Source of the DNA: Cuneatibacter sp. NSJ-177
Lineage (GTDB): Bacteria; Bacillota; Clostridia; Lachnospirales; Lachnospiraceae
DNA: 64,000 nucleotides
Reading direction: 5' to 3'
NCBI RefSeq assembly: GCF_022867805.1
Contig: NZ_JALIFO010000002.1
Coordinates: forward strand, 310,001 to 374,000
Part shown: positions 25,757-35,468 of the stretch, one piece after another
Position numbering within the stretch: position 1 is the stretch's first letter
How the letters are laid out: every line of letters begins with the position of its first letter
The notes under the pieces: model-generated
Database searches by the model: none
What the model was told of the DNA's origin: nothing
Seen by the model: the letters and a program-made list of their open reading frames with translations, nothing else
Position numbers and translations under genes: made by a program

Positions 25757-27051
25757 GTCAGCGCTTGTTTTCCGCAGGCGCAGCATTTTTGAAAGCACTT
25801 ATCCAGATTAAAGGCAACCCGCGGCAGATATCCAAAATCCTCCAGAAGAGTAAAAAGCGGAAAGAAAATCGCCATGGGCGGCAGCATCACCGAGATAATC
25901 CAGGCCACGACCCGGTACACGCCGCAGATCAGAAGATCCGTCAGCCAGACAGGGAAAATGCTTCCGGCAGCCAGCTCCAACAGACGGTCCTCAATCCAGA
26001 AAAGCCCTTTTGAGAGCAGTTCCGATGGGTAATTGGCTCCGGTGATGGTCAGCCAGAAAACACCGCATAAAAGCAAGAGCATAATCGGGAATCCGGTAGC
26101 GCGGCTGGTAAACAACCGGTCCAGCTTCCGGTCCCTTTTATTGTAGGAGGATACAGTGCAGTGAACTACCCCGTCGCAGACCTCCTCTGCTTTTTTCACA
26201 AAGGATGCGGCTACATCGTCTTTTCGCTGCCGTTCCCCGATTTCATCCTGTTCCAGATCGCCTTTGATCCGCGCCAAGCAGTACACCAGGCGCTCTTCCT
26301 GCATCAGCTCGACTCCCAGGCTCTGGGATAAGGCTTCCAAAAGTCCGGCGTCCGCATCCAAGAGGCGGGCGCAAAGCCAGCGGGGGTTCGGCCAATCGGG
26401 GCAAAGTTCCTGCACGACCGGCATCAGCTTCTTGATCGCGTCTTCCAGGTAATCCGGATATTCCACCACCAGCGGTTTCACATCCCCATAGCCGCAGACT
26501 GCCTCCACCGCGTCCATCAGCTCCGTCAGTCCCCGGCCGCTGCGGGCCGCTGCTCCCACCACCGGCACTTTCAGGCGTTTTTCCAGCAGCTCCAAGTCCA
26601 GGGTCAGTTTTTTCTTCTCCGCCTCATCCATCAGGTTCACACAGACCACCGTCCGGGGAACCGCTTCCAGCACCTGGATTACCAGGTTCAGGTTTCGTTC
26701 GAGGCAGGTCGCGTCACAGACTACCACAACCGCATCTGGATTTCCAAAGCAGATAAAATCTCTGGCTACTTCTTCCTCCGCCGAATGGGCCAAAAGAGAG
26801 TAGCAGCCGGGAATATCCACCAACACGTAGCCCCGGTCCCGGTGACGGCAATACCCTTGGGCATTGGCCACGGTTTTTCCTGGCCAATTTCCTGTGTGCT
26901 GATGCATTCCAGTCAGCTCATTGAATACAGTGCTCTTCCCCACATTCGGGTTCCCAGCCAGCGCAACCACCCGGTCCCCCTCGTCTTGTTTTACAATCAC
27001 CAGTCCCCGGTCCAAGGACTGGATTCCCACGGATTCCCTGCTCAGTCCCAT
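25751..27051 (-). pseudogene. feoB: feoB, 5' fragment (GTPase and first membrane half)
   Basis: About 433 codons of the ferrous iron transporter. The G-protein domain has GNPNVGKST (G1), DIPGCYSL (G3) and NLMDEAEKKK (G4); the first membrane gate leads to [33 protein letters not shown], where feoB sequence stops. The frame then runs into the element for about 54 unrelated residues (to a stop at 25591), read antisense to the acp gene. The permease half is therefore lost and iron transport should be off while the element is integrated. The start ATG 27051 lies 11 bases after the feoA stop, with GAGGAAG upstream, so feoA and feoB were one operon. Joining to 9941-10793 restores about 717 residues, a usual FeoB length. 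Confidence 0.92.
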
Positions 27052-27062
27052 CGCATCTTCCT

Positions 27063-27302
27063 CTACTCGGCATACCGGATAAAGATCCGGTCGGATTCCT
27101 GACTGCGCAGCGCAATCACGGCTCCTCTCACCAGATAAGCGGCGGGATCGCCCAGCGGGCTTTTTCCCACACACTCCACAGAAGTTCCCTCAATCAGCCC
27201 CATATCCTGCAGTCTACGGCGGATGTCGTCTGCCGATTCCAGACGGGCAATCACAGCTTTCTGCCCACGGTTTAGTTTTTTTAAGCTCTCCATATTCTTC
27301 AT
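27063..27302 (-). CDS. feoA: FeoA family protein
   Basis: A 79-residue SH3-like protein of the FeoA family: DIRRRLQDMGLIEGTSVECVGKSPLGDPAAYLVRGAVIALR is typical. FeoA helps FeoB in ferrous iron uptake at the inner face of the membrane. ATG 27302 has AAGGAGA seven bases upstream; a longer frame begins at 27323. It is intact and still linked to the feoB 5' half. Confidence 0.9.
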   Translation of the reverse strand: MKNMESLKKLNRGQKAVIARLESADDIRRRLQDMGLIEGTSVECVGKSPLGDPAAYLVRGAVIALRSQESDRIFIRYAE

Positions 27303-27380
27303 AATCGGTTCTCCTTCATTCATAAGATAAAACAGGCGCCCTCAGGCTCACCTGAAATTTTTTATTTGATTTTAGTGTCC

Positions 27381-27413
27381 GGAAACTTTGTTTCCATACC
27401 CTAATATATGGGT
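27381..27413. promoter_or_regulatory. Candidate metal-regulator operators between feoA and the dtxR-like gene
   Basis: Two dyads lie between the divergent genes: GGAAACTTTGTTTCC (27381-27395, perfect) and ACCCTAATATATGGGT (27398-27413, perfect arms of four, extending to CC/GG outside). They are the likely binding sites of the neighbouring DtxR-family protein. Confidence 0.5.
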
Positions 27414-27487
27414 TGGGGCCGTTTCCGGTTCCGATATTTCAGAAGATTTTTGAAGCCGTTTATAATCAAAGCCCCACAGGAGGAAAT

Positions 27488-27949
27488 ATGGAGAACGTTC
27501 CAAAATTCTATACGCTCGCAGGCTACTCACGCCTGGAAAAAAAGAAGCTGACCGCTTCCATGGAAGATTATCTGGAAATGATCCTCCGCCTGGGAGAGAA
27601 GGAACAGCCCGTCCGCATCCATCAGCTGGCCGAAGCTCTTCATGTGAAAGCCTCTTCCGCCTCCAAAATGGTCTCAAACCTAAAAGAGCTGGGCCTGGTT
27701 GATTTTGAAAAATACGGGTCTGTCTCTCCGACGCAGGAGGGTAACGAGGCGGGAGCCTTTCTGCTGTTCCGCCACCAGACCCTGCAGGAATTTTTCTGCT
27801 GGCTGAACCAAAGCGAGGACGAACTGGAGCAGGTGGAGAAGGTGGAGCACTTTATCACGCCCCAAACCTTAACCAGCATGCGGCGCTTTCTGGACGGCCG
27901 CAAGGACAGCGCGGGGGAGGAAAACAACGCGGGGGAGAAAAGGTCTTAA
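27488..27949 (+). CDS. DtxR/MntR-family metal-dependent transcriptional regulator
   Basis: A 153-residue regulator. The N-terminal winged helix (about 15-80: TASMEDYLEMILRLGE, VRIHQLAEALHVKASSASKMVSNLKELGLV) matches the DtxR/MntR family, followed by a dimerisation segment with metal-ligand-like residues (FRHQTLQEFF, EVEKVEHFI). There is no C-terminal SH3-like domain, so it is of the short MntR type. Next to feoAB it should repress iron uptake when Fe2+ is abundant. ATG 27488 follows AGGAGG; an upstream ATG-less extension to 27413 is unlikely because it spans the operator. A terminator overlaps the stop codon. Confidence 0.88.
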   Translation: MENVPKFYTLAGYSRLEKKKLTASMEDYLEMILRLGEKEQPVRIHQLAEALHVKASSASKMVSNLKELGLVDFEKYGSVSPTQEGNEAGAFLLFRHQTLQEFFCWLNQSEDELEQVEKVEHFITPQTLTSMRRFLDGRKDSAGEENNAGEKRS

Positions 27950-27974
27950 ACCGGCCCTCTCTCCCCCGCTTTTG
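27929..27974 (+). terminator. Terminator of the dtxR-like gene
   Basis: Perfect ten-base stem GCGGGGGAGA (27929-27938) / TCTCCCCCGC (27960-27969) followed by TTTTGTT; the stop codon lies in the loop. Confidence 0.75.
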
Positions 27975-27978
27975 TTCC

Positions 27979-30900
27979 TCACAGGTATTTTTTCAAGACA
28001 GAAAATAAGTTCTTCCGGTCAATCGGCTTTGCGATGTGGGCGTTCATCCCGGCATCCAGGCATTTCCGGACATCCCCGGCAAAAGCATTGGCCGTCATCG
28101 CAACAATCGGGATACTTTCCGCCTGCGGATGGCTGCTGCCCCGGATCACTTCTGTGGCTTCATAGCCGTCCATCAGCGGCATCTGGATATCCATCAGAAT
28201 CATATGGAATTCTCCCACTTCACTTTCGGTAAAGGCAGCCGCGCCTTCCTTCCCGTTATTTGCCACCGTAACTTTGGCCCCCAGTTTCTCCAGGATTCTT
28301 CTGGCGACTAGCTGATTGATCGGGTGATCTTCCACCAGCAAAACGCTCCGCCCGGACAGATCCGGTTCGCTTTTTTGCACACCCAAAACCATCTCGTCTT
28401 CCATCGGCTCCTCGTCCGCAAAAGAGAGGGGAAGCGTCACGATAAACCGGGTTCCGCCTTCCGGCTCGCTTTTCACCTCGATCATGCCGCCCTTATAGTC
28501 CACCAGGTTCTTGACAATGGAAAGTCCCAGGCCGGTGCCCTCGGTGCGCCGCACCTCCTGATTCTCCACCCGGTAAAAGGGCTCGAAGATCCTTGCCAAT
28601 TTATCCGGCGAAATCCCGATGCCGCTGTCCGAGATGGTAAAACGATACCAGCCAAGCCGTTCATTTTTAGGGCTCAGCTCCGTCACATCAAAGGCAACGG
28701 TTCCCCCTTCCGGCGTAAACTTGAACGCATTGCTCAGCAAATTATCTATAATCTGCTGAATTCTCAAAACGTCCCCCACACAGCAGTCGTGCTTCACATG
28801 AATCGACGGCTGAAAACAGATCCCCTTTCGGTCCGCCAATACCTGGTTTCTCTCCACTGTCCGCTTCAATTCTGTACTGTGGCGGAACGGCTCACGCGCC
28901 AGGATCATCCGGCCGCTTTCAATCCGGCTCATATCCAGGATATCATTGATCAGCCGAAGCAGGTGCTCCGAAGAATTCTTGATCACTCCCAGGCTCTCTA
29001 TGGTTTGTTCCTGGTTATCCGGGTCTGCCAGGGCGAGATCCGTCATCCCAATGATTGCATTCATGGGAGTCCGGATATCGTGACTCATGGAGGAGAGAAA
29101 GTCTGTTTTTGCTTTGCTGGCTTCCTGGGCCATCACCAGTGCATCTTTTAATTCCTCTTTTGTCTTCTGCTCCGCCAGGAGCATATCCGTCACATCCGCT
29201 CTCACGATACAGATCGTGTTGCGGGTCTCATCTCCCCACAGCACATTAAACTGCTTGTGCCGAAGCCCGTCCTTGGTCTGAAAAGAAACGATAAACTCGT
29301 AGCCCGTGGTTTTCTCTTCCAGCTGCCGCCGCATGTTCCCCACCTGAAACTGATCCCGGATTTTTTCTAGTTCCTCCCCGCGGACTTCCTTCAGCATAAT
29401 ATTCTGCAGCACTTCGGAAAAACGTTCTGACCGGTAAGGTGCCAGGTTATTCAACACGCTCTCCCTGGTATACATCACGAAATTCTCTGTGGCCAAGTCG
29501 ATGAACCCTGCCAGCTCAAAGGTATAAGCCAGCATATTGAGAAGACCCTGCTGTTCACGCACCGACTCCGTAACGTCAGTCCGGGACAGGCAGACCCGCC
29601 CCAGCCGTTCATCGATATAAAAAATCAGCATATTTTTGGTCTGAACGATGCCGTCCGGGGTCATCAGGGAATAGTGAAACGAATAGGAGCCGTCCTCCGT
29701 CAGTCTTCTTTTGATGGTTCCAAGATCCAGCATCTCGGAGCAGAGATCCTTGTCTTTCGGAAGAACCCCCTCTTCCAGAAAAGGCTTTGCCTGTCCGGTA
29801 AAACTTCCAAGGGCCGTCGGAAGTGCCCCCTCCTTCTGTCCTCCGGAAATCAGTTTGTACCGGTCGTGGATCAAATCCACATCTGCAATAAAATCGGAAT
29901 TGATGTTCACAAGACGATGAAGCACCCGTTCCGACATCACTTGTTCCGTATCGTCCGAAACCGCCAGAACTCCGATCACATCCCCGCTCTCCGGAGACCG
30001 CACCAGATCCACATTGATCCGGACATACCGCCCCTGCGCTTCCTGCGGCAGGCGGAGGAAGCATTTCAGTTCATGCTTTAGGCTGCCCTGTTCAAACGCC
30101 TCCCGCATCGGCTGATTAAGGAACAGCTGATAGAATTTCTGCTGATCCTCCTCGTCCAAAATCAGGCTGCCGAACGCAGTAAAAAATTTCTCCCGGTCCA
30201 TTCCGAACTGTTCCAGAAGGCGGCTGCCGGTCTTATCCGTGACTTCCACCATTTTTCCCTGCGTTATATTGCAATGCCCCGCCATAATCTCATTGGTGTC
30301 CAAAGTCCGGTGGTGGCGGATCAGCATGTCATCGTATTTTTTGCGGAGACGGATCTGTTCTTCCATGTCCTTCGTGACATCGTGGCAGACAGAATAAATA
30401 CGGATCGATCCATCCGCTTCCACAATCCGGCTGGAATTATTCCTCACCCATATATAGCTTTCATCTTTTCTCTTCATCCGGAAAATCGCCTCGGAAAAAT
30501 CCAGCTCCCCCTGTAAATGCCGGTCGATAATTTGGAACACGGGGTCCACATCCTCCGGATGAATGCAGGACCTGAGATCGGATCCCAACACGCGGCATGC
30601 CTCTTCCTGGCTCCTTCCGGTCATAGCGGCCAAGCCTTCGGATAAAAATTCAACAGCCAAAGATCCGTCCGGCCGGTAGCTTAGCACCAGCACCCCGCCC
30701 GGCAGATGCCGGATCAGCGTCTGATAATATTTTTCCAGTCGTTCCTTTTCCTTCCTGGTTGCAACGTCCTTTGTGATATCCGCTACATAAACCACGTAGG
30801 CCGGAACCCCATTCCAATCATACGCCTTGGCTCTCACCGAATAACTCTTCTCGTATTCGGGAATTACCATCTCATGGTTTTGATGATCCGCCAGGCAGTC

Positions 30901-31521
30901 TTTCATAACACAAAAAGGACAAGGCTCCTTCATTCCATGGAGCGCTTCGTAACATTTTTGTTCCATCAGACCGCCGGAATCATTCTGAAACAGGTGAACG
31001 GATTCATTGGCGTAGAGGAGGCAGTACGTTTCCCTCTCAATCACATAAATGCCGTCCGCAGCGTCATTGGCTATGCCCTGGTACAGCTCCGCCCCGGTAG
31101 ATACGGAAGATTTTTGCTGGGTGACGTCCAGGAACAGGGCCTGCATCATGATACTGCCATTCTCCGCCCACGTTTTCTTCACTCCGGCAGAGATCCAGCG
31201 AATCACTCCGTCTGCGCCGAGAATCCGGCAGGTGTATTCCGCATCTTCCTTTTTCCCTTTCAGATAGCTGCGATGCGCATTTTTCACCGCCTCCCTGTCC
31301 CTTGGATCAATCAAAGAATACCATTCCAGCTCCCCGCCGGAGATCACAGCTGTACTGTCGGAAAAGCCCAAAACAGCCAGCGCTTTCTTATTGCAATACC
31401 TTATCTTAGGATTTTCCTCTATCGTATACCAGATGGAACCGCAAGGAAGAGCCGAATACAAATCCCGGAGAGATTCATACATCGCATCCCGCACATCCGC
31501 CCGATTCTCCGAGCCGCCCAT
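27979..31521 (-). CDS. Multi-PAS hybrid histidine kinase with C-terminal receiver
   Basis: A 1180-residue soluble sensor kinase with no transmembrane span. At least four PAS-type units fill the first 780 residues, including HPEDVDPVF (PAS) and a segment LVNINSDFIADVDLIHDRYKLIS that also occurs in the neighbouring kinase. The phospho-acceptor is His in FLSSMSHDIRTPMN (about 811), the ATPase has ISDSGIGISPDKL and GTGLGLSIVKNLV, and one receiver domain (about 1050-1175) has VEDHPINQ and phospho-acceptor Asp in LMDIQMPLMDG. There is no HPt domain; the separate HPt gene directly upstream would complete the relay. It is the last gene of a four-gene operon. Confidence 0.9.
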   Translation of the reverse strand: MGGSENRADVRDAMYESLRDLYSALPCGSIWYTIEENPKIRYCNKKALAVLGFSDSTAVISGGELEWYSLIDPRDREAVKNAHRSYLKGKKEDAEYTCRILGADGVIRWISAGVKKTWAENGSIMMQALFLDVTQQKSSVSTGAELYQGIANDAADGIYVIERETYCLLYANESVHLFQNDSGGLMEQKCYEALHGMKEPCPFCVMKDCLADHQNHEMVIPEYEKSYSVRAKAYDWNGVPAYVVYVADITKDVATRKEKERLEKYYQTLIRHLPGGVLVLSYRPDGSLAVEFLSEGLAAMTGRSQEEACRVLGSDLRSCIHPEDVDPVFQIIDRHLQGELDFSEAIFRMKRKDESYIWVRNNSSRIVEADGSIRIYSVCHDVTKDMEEQIRLRKKYDDMLIRHHRTLDTNEIMAGHCNITQGKMVEVTDKTGSRLLEQFGMDREKFFTAFGSLILDEEDQQKFYQLFLNQPMREAFEQGSLKHELKCFLRLPQEAQGRYVRINVDLVRSPESGDVIGVLAVSDDTEQVMSERVLHRLVNINSDFIADVDLIHDRYKLISGGQKEGALPTALGSFTGQAKPFLEEGVLPKDKDLCSEMLDLGTIKRRLTEDGSYSFHYSLMTPDGIVQTKNMLIFYIDERLGRVCLSRTDVTESVREQQGLLNMLAYTFELAGFIDLATENFVMYTRESVLNNLAPYRSERFSEVLQNIMLKEVRGEELEKIRDQFQVGNMRRQLEEKTTGYEFIVSFQTKDGLRHKQFNVLWGDETRNTICIVRADVTDMLLAEQKTKEELKDALVMAQEASKAKTDFLSSMSHDIRTPMNAIIGMTDLALADPDNQEQTIESLGVIKNSSEHLLRLINDILDMSRIESGRMILAREPFRHSTELKRTVERNQVLADRKGICFQPSIHVKHDCCVGDVLRIQQIIDNLLSNAFKFTPEGGTVAFDVTELSPKNERLGWYRFTISDSGIGISPDKLARIFEPFYRVENQEVRRTEGTGLGLSIVKNLVDYKGGMIEVKSEPEGGTRFIVTLPLSFADEEPMEDEMVLGVQKSEPDLSGRSVLLVEDHPINQLVARRILEKLGAKVTVANNGKEGAAAFTESEVGEFHMILMDIQMPLMDGYEATEVIRGSSHPQAESIPIVAMTANAFAGDVRKCLDAGMNAHIAKPIDRKNLFSVLKKYL

Positions 31522-31537
31522 ATTGTCTCCTCCTCAG

Positions 31538-31879
31538 CTATCGAAGTGCTCTTATCTTCTCAAATTCTTCCGTAATCTTCCGGTATTTCGAATCTAGATT
31601 TTCCGTAACGCCCGACCGCAGCGGCTCCACGATTTCACAGACCGCATCGTATAAAGGCTGGAACCCCATGTTGCCCACGACTCCCTTTAGCGTGTGTGCG
31701 GCGGCAAAGGCAACTTCATAGTCTTTTTTTTCCAGTGCATCACCTAGATTTCCCAAACTTTCATCCCGTAAAAACATGTCGAAACAGCGCTGATACAGCC
31801 CCTCATCATTTAAGAAGCGCCCCATCGTAGTCTTGAGATCTACGCCATATTGCTCCAATCGCTTCATCCATTCACTCAT
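31538..31879 (-). CDS. HPt domain phosphotransfer protein
   Basis: A 113-residue free histidine phosphotransfer protein: the four-helix-bundle signature AAAHTLKGVVGNMGF carries the phosphorylated His (about 62). It passes phosphate between receiver domains. It overlaps the preceding kinase gene by eight bases and lies 16 bases before the next kinase, so it serves as a shared relay for two hybrid kinases that both lack their own HPt (inference from architecture). Confidence 0.92.
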   Translation of the reverse strand: MSEWMKRLEQYGVDLKTTMGRFLNDEGLYQRCFDMFLRDESLGNLGDALEKKDYEVAFAAAHTLKGVVGNMGFQPLYDAVCEIVEPLRSGVTENLDSKYRKITEEFEKIRALR

Positions 31880-34800
31880 TGCCGAGTTCTCCTTTCCGGT
31901 AAATAAAATGATGCAGGGTCTGATATAATTTCTGCGGTTCGATCGGTTTTGCCAGGTGTGCGTTCATCCCCGCCCGTTTACTCTTGTCAATGTCTTCGTC
32001 AAACGCATTGGCCGTCATGGCGATGATCGGAATCTGCGCCGCATCCGAATTGCTCAGATGCCGGATGCTGGAACAGGCCGTCAGCCCATCCATCAGCGGC
32101 ATCCGGATATCCATCAAGATGGCATCATAATAACCTGCCGGAGACTTGCTGTACATCTCCATCGCCCGAAGGCCATTGTCGGCAGTTTCCACCTGGAATC
32201 CTACTTTTTCCAGAAGTTTTAAAGCGATCTCCGTGTTCAGTGGATGGTCTTCCGCCAGCAGCACCCGCTTTCCCTGAAATAGATATTCCTGTATGGTTTT
32301 ACTCTGAATTTCTTCTTCCTTCTGTCCTAAAGCCTTGCCGAAGGCTGAGATCAGTGAAGACTTGAACATCGGCTTGCTCATCAGCAGATTCACCCCTGCC
32401 CGCTTCGCCTCATGTTCTATTACAACCCAGTCATAAGCGGTCATGATGATAATCGTCACTTCCGGTCCCACCAATTTCCGAATCTGTCTCGCGGTCTCGA
32501 TGCCGTCCATTTCAGGCATTTTCCAATCGATCAAAATCATGTCGAAATATCTCTTCGCCGCCCAAAGCTCCTTTACCCGGCCGATCGCTTTCCGCCCGCT
32601 GTCCACCCATTCCGCCGTAACCCCCATTTCTTTCAGAGTTACAATCGCGCTCTCGCATACCGCAACATCGTCGTCCACAACCAATGTTTTCAGGCGGGAA
32701 AAATTTTGAATACGCTTTTTATCATACCGGCGCTGCTCTTCCTCGGTGGTCCCCAGCTTCACATCCACCGTAAATTCTGATCCGATCCCTCGGATGGAGC
32801 GGACAGAAATCTTTCCGTCCATCATATCCACGATACTCTTGGAAATGGCAAGCCCCAGCCCTGTGCCGCCATAGGATGAGGTGGTGCCGGTGCTTTCTTG
32901 CGCAAACGGCTCAAAAATATGGGGCAGGAACTCTTCGCTGATTCCGATTCCCATATCGTTGATGACGAAGCGGAGGATTGTATCCTTTTTGCTTTTCTCC
33001 CTTCGGGAAACAGAGAAAGAAACTTTCCCTCCCTCTTCGGTAAATTTCACCGCATTGCTCAGGATATTGATCAGGACCTGCTGCAGTTTCATCGCATCAC
33101 CGATATAATAATCGTCCAGCGCCGGATCTACAATACACTCGAAGTCAACCCCCTTGGCTCCCGCCTGGGAGGAACAGATGGCGTTGATCCCATTCAGGAA
33201 TTCTTCCATGGGAATCTTTTCATTTTTGAGCAGCATCTTTCCGCTTTCAATCCGGCTCATATCCAGAATATCATTGATCAAAGACAGCAAAAAGCGGGAT
33301 GAGATCCCAATCTTGGAGATGCAGTCTGCAACTTCCTCGTCGTTACCAATGGCCTGTGCCGCGATGGTGCTCATGCCGATGATCGCATTCATCGGCGTCC
33401 GGATTTCATGGCTCATACGGGACAGGAAATCGCTCTTCGCCGCATTAGCCTGCTCCGCAGCCACCAGCGCCGCCGCCAGGTTTTCTTTCTGGCGCCGTTC
33501 CTGTTCCACAATATTCGTCACGTCAATCCGCGTCAGGCAGAGCCGTTCCATGGTCCGGTCCAAATAAAAACATTGCAGGCGCTTTACGCGGACTTCTTTC
33601 CCATTCTCCTGCACCCGGAACTGGAAGGAGTAGGAATCTTCTTTCTGCAAATACCGCCTCAAAAAATCAAAGTCGAGAATGGTATAGCAGACTTCCCGCT
33701 CCTCTTCCGGAACAACGCTGTCAATATAACGTTTGTTCTCACTGATAAAGCGTCCCCGCTCCGGCGGAGGACTTCCCGCCTTTTCGTTCCAGGAAATCAT
33801 CCGGTATCGGTCATGAATGAGATCCACATCCGCGATATAGTCGTAATTGATATCGACCGACCGTTTTAAGATTTGCTCCATGATTTTTTGTTCTGTGGTG
33901 TCAAAGGAATAAAAGAAAAAAATCAGATCCCCGTTTTCTGGGTTCTGATAGGAACGGATCGTCGACTGGTTCCAGATTATCGTCCCATCCGCGCACTTTC
34001 TCTGCATCTCAAAACTATAGTGCCGTCTTCCTTCCGAAAAATCCTCCAGCACCCGTTCCCTGTTGAGCATCCGGAGAATCTCCTCCGCTTGATCCGGTTC
34101 CACCGCGGACCGGGCCAGATTTTGAATAGCCTCGTCATAAGAAATGCCCGCCTTGGCAAAAATCAGATTCTTTTCGGCATAGTAGGACTCCACAATGCCT
34201 TTGGTCACGTTGATGCGCCCTTTGGTCAACAGATTCGAGGTGGACAGCTCCGACGAGTAGTTCAACTCCTTCTCGTACTGTTCCCGAATCTGTTCCCGCT
34301 GACGGCGCTGCTCAGTGGCATCTACAAAAACACAGTAAAGTGACTTTTCTCCGTTTTTCTCTAAAAACGGCTGTATTTTCATCGAGATCCAGCAAACCTC
34401 CCCGTCCTTACGCACCACACGGACTTCCAGCGCGCCTCTCTCCTGCTTTTCCAAAAGCAGAAGGAGGGTTTTCTTTATCTCAGGCAGGTCCTCCGCGAAC
34501 GTCACCGCCGCCATCCCGCCGCCCATCGCGGAAAACTCCTGTCTGGTATATCCCAGAAATTCAAACAATCCGTCGTTGGCCTGGATCACGGTCCATATGG
34601 CATCGGGCCGGCAGCGAAAAACAGCGCCCGGAATATTATTGTAGAGATTAAAAACCTCCTGTTGAGCCAAGCGCTGTTCCGTAATGTCGATGCAGACCGA
34701 GATAACCGCAGGTTTTCCATTCTCAGCAATTATTTTTCTTCCCACGCTGTGCATCCAAAGATAACTGCCATCTTTTTTGTGCATCCGGTATTCCACTACG

Positions 34801-35468
34801 TATTCATCCCCATGGGCTAATTGTTCCATGATCCGGTGTTCCGTCTCTGCTTCATCGTCCGGATGGACGCAGTTGGTAATCTGTCCCTTGATGTCTTCCA
34901 CAAATTCTTGTTCGGAGGAATAGCCCAGATATTCCCGCATTCGTTTATTGATAAAATAAAAAGGAAAATGCGGCTCCAGATAGCCGCCCATCATTCCGCC
35001 GGCAACCGTATCATCAAAGAGCGCTTCTCTCTGCTTCCGGACCTTCTCTAATACCAGCGTTTCCGGATAGTGCTCCTCGCCGGTCTGGCTTCCTCCTGGC
35101 TCGGAAAAATTCAGGTGCCGGATCAGCCAGACTCCGTCCAGCAAGGTCAAAGCAAAGACTGCCCGCAGACGCCAGGTATAGGTCTGATTATTCAAGGTAA
35201 AATCCATAACGGCCAACATAACGCCGCTTTCCAGCTCTTGCTCGTAGGAGCCCCCATAGATCACCTGAAAAGGCTCCCGGATCTCGGCGATATCCCGGCG
35301 CAGATAATCAAACATCGCCGTCTTTCCGTTGGCGTCTTCCGACTTCCCGGTTCCGACAAAGGTGATATCTTCAGCCAGATAAGAGGCGGCGCCGGCGAGG
35401 TCTCTCTCCTCAAACCAGCACCGGCAAAAATTTTTTACTGTGTCCCATATCAACTCGTTCCCCGTCAT
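31872..35468 (-). CDS. Hybrid histidine kinase with NTF2/SnoaL-like N-terminus, PAS repeats and two receivers
   Basis: A 1198-residue protein. Residues about 1-125 look like a SnoaL/NTF2-like cone (CRCWFEERDLAGAASYLAEDITFVGTG, ending DGVWLIRHLNFSEPGG), an uncommon sensor for a kinase. Several PAS units follow (about 150-660), one being the same DINYDYIADVDLIHDRYRMIS unit as in the sister kinase. Then the phospho-acceptor His in FLSRMSHEIRTPMN (about 686), ATPase (GTGLGLAISKSIV), receiver 1 (VVDDDVAVCE, LIDWKMPEMDG) and receiver 2 (AEDHPLNTE, LMDIRMPLMDG, about 1118). ATG 35468 overlaps the previous stop as ATGA; a start at 35486 is possible but less likely. Confidence 0.9.
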   Translation of the reverse strand: MTGNELIWDTVKNFCRCWFEERDLAGAASYLAEDITFVGTGKSEDANGKTAMFDYLRRDIAEIREPFQVIYGGSYEQELESGVMLAVMDFTLNNQTYTWRLRAVFALTLLDGVWLIRHLNFSEPGGSQTGEEHYPETLVLEKVRKQREALFDDTVAGGMMGGYLEPHFPFYFINKRMREYLGYSSEQEFVEDIKGQITNCVHPDDEAETEHRIMEQLAHGDEYVVEYRMHKKDGSYLWMHSVGRKIIAENGKPAVISVCIDITEQRLAQQEVFNLYNNIPGAVFRCRPDAIWTVIQANDGLFEFLGYTRQEFSAMGGGMAAVTFAEDLPEIKKTLLLLLEKQERGALEVRVVRKDGEVCWISMKIQPFLEKNGEKSLYCVFVDATEQRRQREQIREQYEKELNYSSELSTSNLLTKGRINVTKGIVESYYAEKNLIFAKAGISYDEAIQNLARSAVEPDQAEEILRMLNRERVLEDFSEGRRHYSFEMQRKCADGTIIWNQSTIRSYQNPENGDLIFFFYSFDTTEQKIMEQILKRSVDINYDYIADVDLIHDRYRMISWNEKAGSPPPERGRFISENKRYIDSVVPEEEREVCYTILDFDFLRRYLQKEDSYSFQFRVQENGKEVRVKRLQCFYLDRTMERLCLTRIDVTNIVEQERRQKENLAAALVAAEQANAAKSDFLSRMSHEIRTPMNAIIGMSTIAAQAIGNDEEVADCISKIGISSRFLLSLINDILDMSRIESGKMLLKNEKIPMEEFLNGINAICSSQAGAKGVDFECIVDPALDDYYIGDAMKLQQVLINILSNAVKFTEEGGKVSFSVSRREKSKKDTILRFVINDMGIGISEEFLPHIFEPFAQESTGTTSSYGGTGLGLAISKSIVDMMDGKISVRSIRGIGSEFTVDVKLGTTEEEQRRYDKKRIQNFSRLKTLVVDDDVAVCESAIVTLKEMGVTAEWVDSGRKAIGRVKELWAAKRYFDMILIDWKMPEMDGIETARQIRKLVGPEVTIIIMTAYDWVVIEHEAKRAGVNLLMSKPMFKSSLISAFGKALGQKEEEIQSKTIQEYLFQGKRVLLAEDHPLNTEIALKLLEKVGFQVETADNGLRAMEMYSKSPAGYYDAILMDIRMPLMDGLTACSSIRHLSNSDAAQIPIIAMTANAFDEDIDKSKRAGMNAHLAKPIEPQKLYQTLHHFIYRKGELGNE

